Assembly: GCF_017357245.1 (NCBI RefSeq)
Contig: NZ_CP071613.1
Span: forward strand, 62,001-126,000
Direction of reading: 5' to 3'
Source: Rhizobium bangladeshense
Lineage (GTDB): Bacteria > Pseudomonadota > Alphaproteobacteria > Rhizobiales > Rhizobiaceae
Length of the DNA: 64,000 bases
Shown here: positions 37,081 to 45,912 of the stretch, piece after piece
Layout of the letters: each line of letters starts with the position of its first letter
Position numbering within the stretch: the stretch's first letter is position 1
The notes under the pieces: generated by a model
Databases searched by the model: none
What the model was told of the DNA's origin: nothing
Seen by the model: the letters and a program-made list of their open reading frames with translations, nothing else
Program-made: the position numbers and the translations under genes

Positions 37081-39402
37081 ATGAAGGATAACCGTCCGGA
37101 AGGCATCGAGCAGTACGATCATCCAGCAGGCGGATGGGACGCGTTGAAAGCCGTCGCCAGGACACTTGCGGATCAGCGGGTCGTCGCGCAAGGAACGATG
37201 ACGCTGCTCAAGGCGAACCAGCCGGAGGGTTTCGATTGTCCCGGCTGCGCCTGGCCGGATCCCAAGCACACTTCATCGTTCGAGTTCTGCGAGAACGGCG
37301 CGAAAGCCATTACCTGGGAGTCGACCGCCAAACGATCCGGACCGGAGTTCTTCGCCAAGCATAGCCTCTCGGAGCTTTGGGGCTGGACGGACCATAAGCT
37401 GGAAGATGCCGGCCGCCTGACCCTCCCCCTGCGCTACGACAGCAGCAGCGATCGCTATGAGCCGATCGGATGGGACGAGGCTTTCAGGTTGGTTGCGCAG
37501 GAACTGAATAAACTCGATCGGCCGGATCAGGCGGAATTCTACACCTCCGGCCGTGCCTCCAACGAAGCCGCCTTCCTCTACCAGCTTTTCGTGCGCGCCT
37601 ATGGGACCAATAACTTCCCTGACTGCTCGAATATGTGCCACGAAGCGACCAGCGTCGGTCTGCCGAAATCGATCGGAGTCGGCAAGGGCACCGTCACGCT
37701 GGAAGACTTTGATTACGCGGATGCGATCTTCAGCTTCGGCCACAATCCCGGTACGAACCATCCCCGCATGATGACTACGCTCCACAATGCTGCCCGGCGA
37801 GGCATTCCGATTGTAGTATTCAATCCTTTGAAGGAACGGGCATTGGAACGATTTGCGGCACCGCAGGACCCGGTGGAGATGGCGACGTTGTCCTCTAGGC
37901 CAATCGCATCCGCCTATTACCAGGTCCGCGCCGGCGGCGACCTGGCAGCGCTCAAGGGCATTATGAAGGCCGTGCTCGAATTGGATGCGGTGGACCGGGA
38001 CGCCGGTGGACCGGGATTTCTCGACCGCGTCTTCATCGAAGAACATACCGCCGGGTTCGAGATGCTGCGATCAGATGTCGAGAACACGCCGTGGGAGAGG
38101 ATCGTTGCAATCAGCGGCCTTGCCAGGGAAGCTATCGAAAGCGCTGCCCGGCTTTATGCAAATGCCAGGAATGTCATCGTCTGCTACGGCATGGGGATAA
38201 CGCAGCACACCAAGGGCACCAGCAATGTACAGCAGATCGCCAATCTGTTGATGCTGCGCGGCAACATAGGCAAGCGGGGCGCCGGAATCGCGCCGATCCG
38301 CGGCCATTCCAACGTGCAAGGCGACAGGACGGTGGGAATTACGGAGATTCCGAACAAGGCGCTGCTTGACGGGATGGAGCGTGCGTTCGGGTTCCGCCCA
38401 CCCGGTAAGAAGGGCCATAATGCCGTAGAGGCGATTGAGGCTATCGCCGCGGGCAGATCCAAGGCGCTCGTGTGTCTCGGCGGCAATCTCGCCGTGGCCA
38501 TGTCCGATCCCGACGTGACCTTCGAGGCCATGCGCAAGCTCGATCTCGTCGTCCACATTGCGACAAAGCTCAACCGGTCACATCTCCTCACCGCGAAGAC
38601 ATCGATAATCCTGCCTTGCCTCGGCCGTACCGATCTGGACATGCAGGCAACGGGCCCGCAGGCAGTGACGGTGGAGGATTCCATGTCCATGGTTCACGCT
38701 TCGCGGGGTTTCCTGAGGCCGCCGGGGGAAATGCTGAAATCGGAACCGGCGATCATAGCCGGCATTGCCAAGGCAACGCTTGGCGACCGCTATGCGATAG
38801 ACTGGGACTGGCTTGTCGGCGACTATGACCGCATTCGCGACAAGATAGAGGAGGTCTTTCCCGATTTCGGCGATTTCAATAGACGCGTGCGCGTGCGCGG
38901 CGGTTTTCGCCTCGACGTCGCGGCCTCGTTTCGCCGCTGGAATACTGAAAACGGCAAAGCCAACTTCCTCGTCGCGGCCGGTCTCGATGAGGACCCCCTC
39001 CTCGACAACCCCGACGCACTCGTCCTCACCACCATCCGCAGCCATGATCAGTATAATACAACGGTCTACGGTCTCGACGATCGCTATCGCGGAGTGTTCG
39101 GCCGACGCGACGTCATCTTCATGAACAGGGATGATCTGGCCAGGCGCGGCCTCAATGACGGCGATCGTATCGATGTATGCGGACTTGCGGGGCAAGGCGA
39201 AAGGCAATGCGTCGTGCGGGGCTTTACCGCGGTTGCCTACGATATACCGAGTGGTTCTGCAGCTGGGTATTACCCGGAGATGAACGCTGTCGTGGCGCTC
39301 GGCCACTACGACCGTCTTTCGGGCACGCCGTCCTATAAGGGTGTGCCGGTCACGATATCGGCCGCCGGCAGGCCGGGGGTAGAGACCGCCTCTGTCGGTT
39401 GA
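37081..39402 (+). CDS. FdhF/YdeP-family molybdopterin oxidoreductase
   Basis: A 773-residue protein of the YdeP branch of formate-dehydrogenase-like molybdoenzymes. The N-terminus carries FDCPGCAWPDP (Cys53, Cys56) and FCENGAKA (Cys70), suitable for an iron-sulfur cluster, then SNMCHEATS (Cys186) and the molybdopterin-binding regions FSFGHNPGTNHPRM and APIRGHSNVQGDRT. A C-terminal MopB domain follows. No Tat signal, so cytoplasmic. E. coli YdeP contributes to acid resistance and its reaction is unknown. Downstream are an emr-like pump and a two-component set. Confidence 0.88.
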   Translation: MKDNRPEGIEQYDHPAGGWDALKAVARTLADQRVVAQGTMTLLKANQPEGFDCPGCAWPDPKHTSSFEFCENGAKAITWESTAKRSGPEFFAKHSLSELWGWTDHKLEDAGRLTLPLRYDSSSDRYEPIGWDEAFRLVAQELNKLDRPDQAEFYTSGRASNEAAFLYQLFVRAYGTNNFPDCSNMCHEATSVGLPKSIGVGKGTVTLEDFDYADAIFSFGHNPGTNHPRMMTTLHNAARRGIPIVVFNPLKERALERFAAPQDPVEMATLSSRPIASAYYQVRAGGDLAALKGIMKAVLELDAVDRDAGGPGFLDRVFIEEHTAGFEMLRSDVENTPWERIVAISGLAREAIESAARLYANARNVIVCYGMGITQHTKGTSNVQQIANLLMLRGNIGKRGAGIAPIRGHSNVQGDRTVGITEIPNKALLDGMERAFGFRPPGKKGHNAVEAIEAIAAGRSKALVCLGGNLAVAMSDPDVTFEAMRKLDLVVHIATKLNRSHLLTAKTSIILPCLGRTDLDMQATGPQAVTVEDSMSMVHASRGFLRPPGEMLKSEPAIIAGIAKATLGDRYAIDWDWLVGDYDRIRDKIEEVFPDFGDFNRRVRVRGGFRLDVAASFRRWNTENGKANFLVAAGLDEDPLLDNPDALVLTTIRSHDQYNTTVYGLDDRYRGVFGRRDVIFMNRDDLARRGLNDGDRIDVCGLAGQGERQCVVRGFTAVAYDIPSGSAAGYYPEMNAVVALGHYDRLSGTPSYKGVPVTISAAGRPGVETASVG

Positions 39403-39540
39403 TTCCGGCGCGGCTCCAGCTGAATCAGACACGGTCATACAGCCACCGAGCGGTGCCCCTTTTTGCATCAGCTACCCCGCGCCTCCGACCCATGCTCCTG
39501 GCGCGCGCCCAAAACGCCTTACCCGACCGCTGCCGCGCCT

Positions 39541-39554
39541 ACACCTAGGTATGA
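39541..39554 (+). promoter_or_regulatory. motif site C upstream of the efflux operon
   Basis: ACACCTAGGTATGA matches site A at 12 of 14 positions and contains the palindrome ACCTAGGT. It lies in the 495-bp gap between the YdeP-type gene and the HlyD gene, about 345 bp before the latter. Confidence 0.4.
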
Positions 39555-39629
39555 TTCACCTGAGACGGCCGCGGGTTTATCGTTTCAAATACAGGCTACG
39601 GGCAACCGATCAGATGCGGGGATATCGGT

Positions 39630-39890
39630 ATGTACAAAGGTTCGATCAAGCACTTTGCAGGGCCGGGTTGCCGCATGTCTCCTGCAATGCTCACCGCCGT
39701 TATAACACTCCCGGCCCGGTGCGCCACCGGCAGCATGGATGCCGGAGCAATGCCCGTTCTCGGCAGGGCTCTGCTCACCAAGCTGCTGAGCTTTTCCGCT
39801 CTCTTGGCGCTCGCGTACTGCAGCGGGAATGTTTCCAGCTCAGCACCCGCACTTGTGCGTCTGAGTGTTCGCAACCTTGAAATGACGTGA
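39630..39890 (+). CDS. possible 86-residue leader ORF before the efflux operon
   Basis: An 86-codon frame whose last codons overlap the TGAGG ribosome site of the HlyD gene; its stop is seven bases before the HlyD ATG. The central part has a hydrophobic run (LLTKLLSFSALLALAYC). No family is recognised and its own ribosome site is poor. It could be a small membrane protein, a leader, or chance. The rest of 39403-39897 shows only motif site C. Confidence 0.25.
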   Translation: MYKGSIKHFAGPGCRMSPAMLTAVITLPARCATGSMDAGAMPVLGRALLTKLLSFSALLALAYCSGNVSSSAPALVRLSVRNLEMT

Positions 39891-39897
39891 GGCAACA

Positions 39898-41052
39898 ATG
39901 GACGGCCAACCCAATCCGGTTTTAATGCCCGTTCCCTCGCGTCCTGAGGACGACGAAGGCGCACGAGCCAAGCGCTCCACCGCTTCCGAAGCTTCGCCCG
40001 TGACCGCGGGAGCCTTCAGGCGTCTTGCCGTTCCGCTTGTTGCCGTCGCAGCCGTGAGCGCAGCCGTTGCTTGGGCCATGATGGACTGGAACAGTTGGAC
40101 CGCAGGCGCCGACCGTCAGATGACCGACGATGCCGTTATCAGTGCCGATGTCTCGACCTTGAGCGCCCAAATAAGCGGAATGATCAAAAGCACCCCGGTT
40201 GCAGACTATCAAAGAGTGACGAAGGGGCAGGTGGTGGCCGAGATCGATCCACGCGAATACGACGCCGCCGTCGAAGCGGCTAGCGCCAATCTCGCCTCCG
40301 CTCAGGCCTCCCTGTCAAATCTCGCCAATCAGATCGAATTGCAGATGGCGGTCGTGCGCGCAGCAGAAGCGCAAAATGCCTCAGCTCTCGCGCAGCAGAC
40401 GCAGACGGAACAAGAGTTCCAGCGGCAGAAGCAACTCGGCGAGGCGACGTCCCAGCATGAACTTCAGCAAGCTCAGGCGGCCTATCTGCAGGCCGAAGCT
40501 GCCGTGAATTCCACTGCCGCGGCGATCGAGCAGCAGAAGGCGCAGCTGAAGGTACTACAGGGGCAGGAGCCGCTTTTGCAGGCCGAGGTCAGGGCGGCCC
40601 AGGCAAACCTTGATACCGCGCAGGTCCGCCAGAGTTACACGCGTATCCTTGCTCCTTTCGACGGTGTTCTTGGCCGCAAGCTTGTCCACGAGGGCGATGT
40701 CGTCGGTGCAGGCGCCGGCATCGTTGCCGAAATTCCCCTGCCGAATGTCTATGTGACGGCAAATTTCAAAGAGACGCAGCTTGCCCGCATGAAGCCGGGT
40801 CAAAGGGCCGATATCACCGTCGACACATTCCCCGGACAGGTGCTGCACGGCAAGGTCGCCGATCTTTCCCCGGCCAGCGGGGCGGTCTTCGCGCTCCTGC
40901 CGCCCGACAATGCGACTGGGAACTATACTAAAGTCGTCCAGCGCATCCCTGTCAGAATAGACTTCGACGCCGACCAGCCGCTGATCGGCCAGATGCGGCC
41001 GGGAATGTCTGTCATCGTCACCATCGATACTCCGGCGGGGGGCGATCGGTGA
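39898..41052 (+). CDS. HlyD/EmrA-family membrane fusion protein
   Basis: A 384-residue periplasmic adaptor. A single N-terminal membrane helix (about residues 42-62) is followed by a biotinyl-lipoyl-like half motif, a long alanine- and glutamine-rich coiled coil (about 120-240) and a second lipoyl half with RILAPFDGVLGRKLVHEGDVV. The ATG is preceded by TGAGGCAAC. It bridges an inner-membrane pump to an outer-membrane channel. The partner MFS gene overlaps its stop by four bases; no TolC-like gene is present here. Confidence 0.9.
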   Translation: MDGQPNPVLMPVPSRPEDDEGARAKRSTASEASPVTAGAFRRLAVPLVAVAAVSAAVAWAMMDWNSWTAGADRQMTDDAVISADVSTLSAQISGMIKSTPVADYQRVTKGQVVAEIDPREYDAAVEAASANLASAQASLSNLANQIELQMAVVRAAEAQNASALAQQTQTEQEFQRQKQLGEATSQHELQQAQAAYLQAEAAVNSTAAAIEQQKAQLKVLQGQEPLLQAEVRAAQANLDTAQVRQSYTRILAPFDGVLGRKLVHEGDVVGAGAGIVAEIPLPNVYVTANFKETQLARMKPGQRADITVDTFPGQVLHGKVADLSPASGAVFALLPPDNATGNYTKVVQRIPVRIDFDADQPLIGQMRPGMSVIVTIDTPAGGDR

Positions 41053-42650
41053 GCCAGCTTTTGCTCGTCTTCGGGCCGCTTACCAGCGGCAGGACCACAA
41101 GCCGCCCCTATCTCATCGTCTCAGCGCTGCTCCTGGCATCCTTCGTCGTCGGTTTCGACACGCGAGTCTTCGCGGTCGGCCTGCCGGATATACGTGGCGC
41201 GTATTCGCTCGGCGCCGACGAAGCGTCCTGGCTCAGCACAATCGCCAATGCGCCGCAAATCCTGATCGCCTCGGCAGTCGCCTGGCTTGTCACCGTGTTC
41301 GGCATCCGCCGCGTCATGATCCCTTCCGCCCTCGCCTATGCGGCCATTTCCTTTACGATCCCCGAGGTCACCGGCGGCACGTCGCTCTTTATCCTCCACG
41401 CCTGCAGGGGCCTTCTGCTCGGGGTGTTCATTCCCGCGACGCTGATGGCAATCTTCCGAAATCTCCCGACGAAGTATTGGCTGATCGGCATCGCCCTTTA
41501 CGCGCTGCGAGTTCCGCTGTCGCAAAGCCTTGGTTTCGTGCTGGTCGGCATTTACGGCGACTATCTTGGCTGGCAGTGGCTCTATTGGCAGGATGTGATC
41601 GTTGCTCCGATCATCGCACTTCTATTGATCGTAGCTGCACCCAGGGAAGACACCAACATTGGCCTGCTCGAAAAGGCCGATTGGGGCGGAATGCTGTTGC
41701 TGGGATCATCCATGACGCTGCTTTATATAGGGCTAGACCAGGGCAACCGGCTCGACTGGTTCCAGTCCGGCGTTGTAACCTCGCTTCTGGCAGGCGGTGC
41801 CGTTCTTGCAGCCTGCTTCTTCATCAACGAAAGCCTTGTCGAGCGACCCTGGGCGCATGCAAGCGTCATCCTTTCGCGCAACATCGGTATCGGTTACGCC
41901 GTCATCATCTGTTTCAGCCTTTGCAGCGTCGGCGGTTCAATAGCCGTTCCTGGCTTCTTGCAGAATGTCGGCGGTCTGAGGCCGGTCGCGATCTCGTATC
42001 TTTACTTCATCGCCGCTGTCATACCGGTATTTCTATTCACGGGCGTAGCCGTCGTGTTCCAGCGGCGGGTTGATGCCAGGCTTTGCATCATCATCGGTCT
42101 TTCCATGATGGGGGTCGGGGCGCTCTTCGGATCGCAACTGACCAATGTGTGGTCACCGTCTAACTTCTTGCTTACTGTGCTATTTTACACCGCCGGCCAG
42201 TCGTTCGCCTTTTTCTCGACCGTCGTTTACCTCATCGCCAATTCCGACCCCGCGCGCTCGACAGCGGTATCGGCCTACATCCAGGTCATCAGACTTGGCA
42301 GCGTTGAGCTGGCAACCAGCCTTATGACAACCTGGCTGCGACAAAGGGAGCAGTTCCATTCGAACGTTCTGGGACATCGGATCACTGCCGCCTCGCCTGA
42401 ACTGCACGCATGGTCCGCAAAAGTGGCGACACTTCTCGATAATTCCGCCCGGAGCGGCCTGGAGGTGCTGTCGGTAGCGGCGACGCAAATCCGTGCTCAG
42501 GCTTACGTGTTGGCCTATGCCGATATCCTCATGTTGTCCTTCTGGTCGGCCGTCGCTGGGCTGGCACTGGTGTCCCTGATGGGAGCGATGCCTTTTGGGC
42601 CGCTGCACCCAGATTTCACGCATGAACAATCGTCACGGCGCCCGCGGTGA
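41049..42650 (+). CDS. DHA2-type MFS efflux transporter (EmrB/EmrY-like)
   Basis: A 533-residue major-facilitator pump with about 14 membrane helices, the size and topology of EmrB. It starts at GTG 41049, overlapping the HlyD stop, so the two are coupled. The family pattern is visible in FVVGFDTRVFAVGLPDI at the first helix and in the loop after helix 2, although the D-x-R motif at the first helix is a variation. It would export a toxic or stress-related compound through the EmrA-type adaptor. Confidence 0.88.
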   Translation: MSQLLLVFGPLTSGRTTSRPYLIVSALLLASFVVGFDTRVFAVGLPDIRGAYSLGADEASWLSTIANAPQILIASAVAWLVTVFGIRRVMIPSALAYAAISFTIPEVTGGTSLFILHACRGLLLGVFIPATLMAIFRNLPTKYWLIGIALYALRVPLSQSLGFVLVGIYGDYLGWQWLYWQDVIVAPIIALLLIVAAPREDTNIGLLEKADWGGMLLLGSSMTLLYIGLDQGNRLDWFQSGVVTSLLAGGAVLAACFFINESLVERPWAHASVILSRNIGIGYAVIICFSLCSVGGSIAVPGFLQNVGGLRPVAISYLYFIAAVIPVFLFTGVAVVFQRRVDARLCIIIGLSMMGVGALFGSQLTNVWSPSNFLLTVLFYTAGQSFAFFSTVVYLIANSDPARSTAVSAYIQVIRLGSVELATSLMTTWLRQREQFHSNVLGHRITAASPELHAWSAKVATLLDNSARSGLEVLSVAATQIRAQAYVLAYADILMLSFWSAVAGLALVSLMGAMPFGPLHPDFTHEQSSRRPR

Positions 42651-42717
42651 TAGCCGCGCTTTCGAGCTGTAGCTCTTATCATGGGAACTGATTCTGCGAG
42701 ACAAAAGCGCTAGAAAC

Positions 42718-42790
42718 ACGGTACCGTCGAGCTGCCGCGAACAGGCCAAAGCTAAGTACAGGTTCGGATTCGCATTGAAAACGGTACCGT
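42718..42790 (+). promoter_or_regulatory. pair of identical palindromic sites before the kinase gene
   Basis: ACGGTACCGT, a perfect 10-bp palindrome, occurs at 42718-42727 and again at 42781-42790, both followed by CG. The copies are 63 bp apart, six turns of the helix, so they face the same side. They lie in the 165-bp gap between the pump and the histidine kinase gene, the second only 25 bp before its ATG. Autoregulation by the FixJ-like protein at 44389-45042 is the simplest idea. Confidence 0.55.
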
Positions 42791-42815
42791 CGCGGAAAGT
42801 CGTTTTGGGGGAATA

Positions 42816-44396
42816 ATGTCGATCGCGTCAAGGATGTTTCGCCCTCGCGAGATGCAAAGCGGAAGGCACCATCTGTTATTTCCAGTGCTGGCCGCAGCGC
42901 TCGCCGCGGCAGTATTCTATGTCGACACCTATACAGATCTAGAAAGCGCGATTGCGGTGATTTACGTGGTGACGATGCTTCTCGCCGCCCAGGCAGTCAC
43001 CCGTCTCGGGTTGCTCGCGATTGCCGCGACATGCGCAGCGATGACGCTGCTGTCTTATGCCGTTACCCACGGGCATGATGGCGATCTGCAGTCAACCATC
43101 CGCCTCATTGTCGCCCTTGCTGCGCTGGTCGTTACGACCATGCTGCTGCTGAAAACCGAGTCCGCTCGGCTGACACTGCTTTCCATCAATGATGCCCTGA
43201 AGGAGAGCGAGGCGCGGTATCGTTCCATCTTCGACCGGACCCGCGTAGCCCTGTGGGAAAGAGATTATTCGAGACTTCATGCCAAGTTGATGAACCTGAA
43301 GCAGCAAGGTGTCGTCAACATCAAGGAATACGCGCGCGAAAATCCGGGTTTTACAGACAATTGCATCGACCTTATCAAGGTCGTCGCATCCAATGAAGCG
43401 GCAAGGGAGCTGCTCGGACCCCAGTCCTCCGCGATAGGTGAGCTGAAGCCATCGATCATTGCGGCTAAGGAGAAGTTTTTGGACGTGATGCAGGCAATCA
43501 TGAACGATGAACGCATGTTCGAAGACAAGGTCGAATTGCGCACCGACAGCAACGAAGACAAGCTTGCCCTGCTGAGCATCAGCTTTCCAAAGGAACCAGC
43601 CGCTTTCAACAGGGTCATCGTGAGCATGGTCGACGTCACCCAGCGCGAACTCGCCGCGAAAGCGCTCGCGGATGCGCAGGCAGAACTGACGAGAGCGTCG
43701 AAAGCCGCCGCCGTCGGCGCCATGTCCGCCTCGCTCGCCCATGAATTGAACCAGCCGCTCGGCGCGATCATCGTCAATGCGCAGACACTGCTTCGCTGGC
43801 TTAGCCGGGAGCCCCCCGACCTTCCGGCTGCACGCCGCTCGGCCGAAAGGATGATCCGAGACAGCCAGCGTGCCAGCGACATCATCCAGAATACGAGAAG
43901 CCTGCTGGCCCAATCCAAAGGCCGGGTCGAGACGATTGGGCTTGACGACCTCGTCGACGAGACGCTGATCCTCATGGAGCACGAACTTCAACGAAGCGGC
44001 ACGACAGTTCGGGTCGAAAGAGAGGACACGCCTCCTTTAAGAGCTGTGAAGATCGAGCTACAGCAGGTGTTGATCAATCTCATCACCAATGCCATCCAGG
44101 CGATGGACAGCGCTGGCATTCGGGAGCGCTTCATCACTGTGCGCATAGCGGTACAGGATAGGGAGCATATCCGCGTGACCGTGCGCGACAGTGGGCCCGG
44201 CATAGCAGCGGATGCAAAGGATAAACTGTTTGCACCGTTCTTCACGACGAAGGCGGCAGGCATGGGAATGGGGCTCTCCATCTGCCGCACGACCCTTGAG
44301 GCTCGCGGCGGAAGGCTTGATGGCGGCAACCATCCGGATGGTGGAGCGGTCTTTGAAATGTCGCTGCCGATCAGACCGGAGATGGAATATGCCTGA
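42816..44396 (+). CDS. PAS-domain membrane histidine kinase, set 2
   Basis: A 526-residue sensor kinase with four hydrophobic segments (about residues 19-112) and almost no periplasmic part. A PAS-like domain (about 130-280) contains VALWERDYSRL, matching the corresponding WESDWS domain of the set-1 kinase. The HisKA box has His309 (ASLAHELNQPLGAI), and the HATPase domain ends MGMGLSICRTTLEARGG. Its stop overlaps the response regulator start by eight bases. It lacks the extra PAS domain of the set-1 kinase. Confidence 0.9.
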   Translation: MSIASRMFRPREMQSGRHHLLFPVLAAALAAAVFYVDTYTDLESAIAVIYVVTMLLAAQAVTRLGLLAIAATCAAMTLLSYAVTHGHDGDLQSTIRLIVALAALVVTTMLLLKTESARLTLLSINDALKESEARYRSIFDRTRVALWERDYSRLHAKLMNLKQQGVVNIKEYARENPGFTDNCIDLIKVVASNEAARELLGPQSSAIGELKPSIIAAKEKFLDVMQAIMNDERMFEDKVELRTDSNEDKLALLSISFPKEPAAFNRVIVSMVDVTQRELAAKALADAQAELTRASKAAAVGAMSASLAHELNQPLGAIIVNAQTLLRWLSREPPDLPAARRSAERMIRDSQRASDIIQNTRSLLAQSKGRVETIGLDDLVDETLILMEHELQRSGTTVRVEREDTPPLRAVKIELQQVLINLITNAIQAMDSAGIRERFITVRIAVQDREHIRVTVRDSGPGIAADAKDKLFAPFFTTKAAGMGMGLSICRTTLEARGGRLDGGNHPDGGAVFEMSLPIRPEMEYA

Positions 44397-45042
44397 CATG
44401 CGCAAAGCCAAGGAACCTTCCGCTCCCGTGGTTTTCATCGTTGATGACGATGTGTCGATGAGAGAGGCGCTGACCGATCTGTTCCGCTCTATGAAATTCG
44501 ATATCGAGGCTTTCGAGAGCACGGCCACCTTTCTGGAGAAAGCCGATCTGAGCCGGCCCGGCTGTATCCTCCTCGACGTTCGGCTGCCTGGAGTCAGCGG
44601 CCTCGATTTCCAGGTGCAGCTCGAGAGCATCGGCAGCAAGATGCCTGTCGTCTTCATGACGGGCTTCGGCGACATTCCGATGAGCGTTCGGGCGATGAAG
44701 GCAGGCGCCGTCGACTTCCTCACCAAGCCGTTCAAGGAGCAGGACATTCTGGACGCCGTGTCGACCGCCATGGAACGCGACGCGCAGCGGCGTCGACAGA
44801 TTGCACAGAGCGCGGCTGTCGTCTCGCTTGCCGAAACCCTAACCCCACGCGAACGCGAGGTCATGGATGCTGTTGTCAGGGGGCTGATGAACAAGCAGAT
44901 CGCCTTCGAACTCGGCATAAGCGAGGTAACGGTGAAACTGCATCGCGGCAACGTCATGCGCAAGATGGAAGTCCGATCGGTTGCCGATCTGGTGAGAAAA
45001 GCGGAAGTGCTGGGTGCACGCGAGAGGCCAACTGTATCTTAG
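44389..45042 (+). CDS. FixJ-like response regulator, set 2
   Basis: A 217-residue response regulator. Receiver acidic residues DDD are at 19-21 and phosphoacceptor Asp63 (LLDVRLPG). The FixJ/LuxR helix-turn-helix contains LTPREREVMDAVVRGLMNKQIA. The ATG at 44389 overlaps the kinase gene and follows GGAGATGGAAT. It closely resembles the set-1 regulator (28538-29206), for example in MKAGA and in the SVADLVR end. Likely targets are its own promoter (paired palindromes) and perhaps the upstream pump operon. Confidence 0.92.
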   Translation: MPDMRKAKEPSAPVVFIVDDDVSMREALTDLFRSMKFDIEAFESTATFLEKADLSRPGCILLDVRLPGVSGLDFQVQLESIGSKMPVVFMTGFGDIPMSVRAMKAGAVDFLTKPFKEQDILDAVSTAMERDAQRRRQIAQSAAVVSLAETLTPREREVMDAVVRGLMNKQIAFELGISEVTVKLHRGNVMRKMEVRSVADLVRKAEVLGARERPTVS

Positions 45043-45107
45043 TATGGTATCTTTCAAGCGGGCATGGGCGCATAAAGGCCGCATAGAACAACCAAAAGGC
45101 CGCTTCA

Positions 45108-45488
45108 TTGCCCTTTGTCCCCACCATTGCCGTCGTTGACGATGACCAGGCCATCCGTGAAGCCATGGATGATCTTATCAAGAACTTCGGCTACAATAGC
45201 TGCCTATTCTCTTCTGCGGAGGAGTTTCTCGATTTCGAGCCGCGATCGGAGATCGATTGCATGCTCGTGGACGTCAAAATGCCCGGCCTAACCGGTACCG
45301 AGCTCCTGGCCGAGCTCAACCGCCAAGGAGATCGTCCCCCGATGATCTTCGTGACGTCTTACGATGATGAGCGAACGCGAAAAGCGGCGCTAAGCGGCGG
45401 TGCCTTCGCGTTCTTGCGAAAGCCGGTGGATGTCGGCGCTCTGATAGCGTGCCTGGAGGCCGTATTCGATGGAAGGCCATCAGTGTGA
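45108..45488 (+). CDS. single-domain receiver protein, set 2
   Basis: A 126-residue stand-alone receiver starting at TTG 45108 behind AAAAGG. Acidic residues DDD are at 11-13 and phosphoacceptor Asp55 (MLVDVKMPG). It has no output domain. It is 65 bp downstream of the FixJ-like regulator and completes a set equivalent to 28538-31635, though the order of the two regulators is reversed. Confidence 0.85.
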   Translation: MPFVPTIAVVDDDQAIREAMDDLIKNFGYNSCLFSSAEEFLDFEPRSEIDCMLVDVKMPGLTGTELLAELNRQGDRPPMIFVTSYDDERTRKAALSGGAFAFLRKPVDVGALIACLEAVFDGRPSV

Positions 45489-45507
45489 ACGCAGACACGC
45501 TCCGTCG

Positions 45508-45711
45508 TCACGCTATCAACTGTAACTCCTTTTGGCCGATTATTTGATCGATATCTCGGCAAATGTGCTCCAGACAGGCAACTGCAGGCTTCGCTCCGTG
45601 CGACGCGGTGGCGCGAAGCAATTCCACATTGGACACACTGGCAAGCGGCGCAGTTGATGGGATAGGAACCAAAAACCCACATCTCGCTTTGCTAAGTGAC
45701 CTTGCTCCCAT
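45508..45711 (-). pseudogene. unidentified C-terminal-like ORF fragment
   Basis: A 67-codon minus-strand frame with a protein-like composition (LASVSNVELLRATASHGAKP, then CLEHICRDIDQIIG) that reads like the end of a larger protein, perhaps a regulator. The frame continues about 25 codons upstream before a stop, with no ribosome site. It may be a truncated gene. The rest of 45489-45912 shows nothing recognisable. Confidence 0.25.
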
Positions 45712-45912
45712 TTTTTGGGCCAGCGTGAGCTGGAATTTCCGGGGTTGAAGCTCAAGTCGACTGTGGTGACGATGAGCCGTTCATGAGCGAAATCGGCACC
45801 TCTTTGCCGATCGCACCATGTGACCGGAACTCGTTACACTCTCTATGCCAATCCTCGACGGCACCAACGGCAGAAAGAGGCTGACGACGTCAACACATTG
45901 CGTTCAAGAAGC

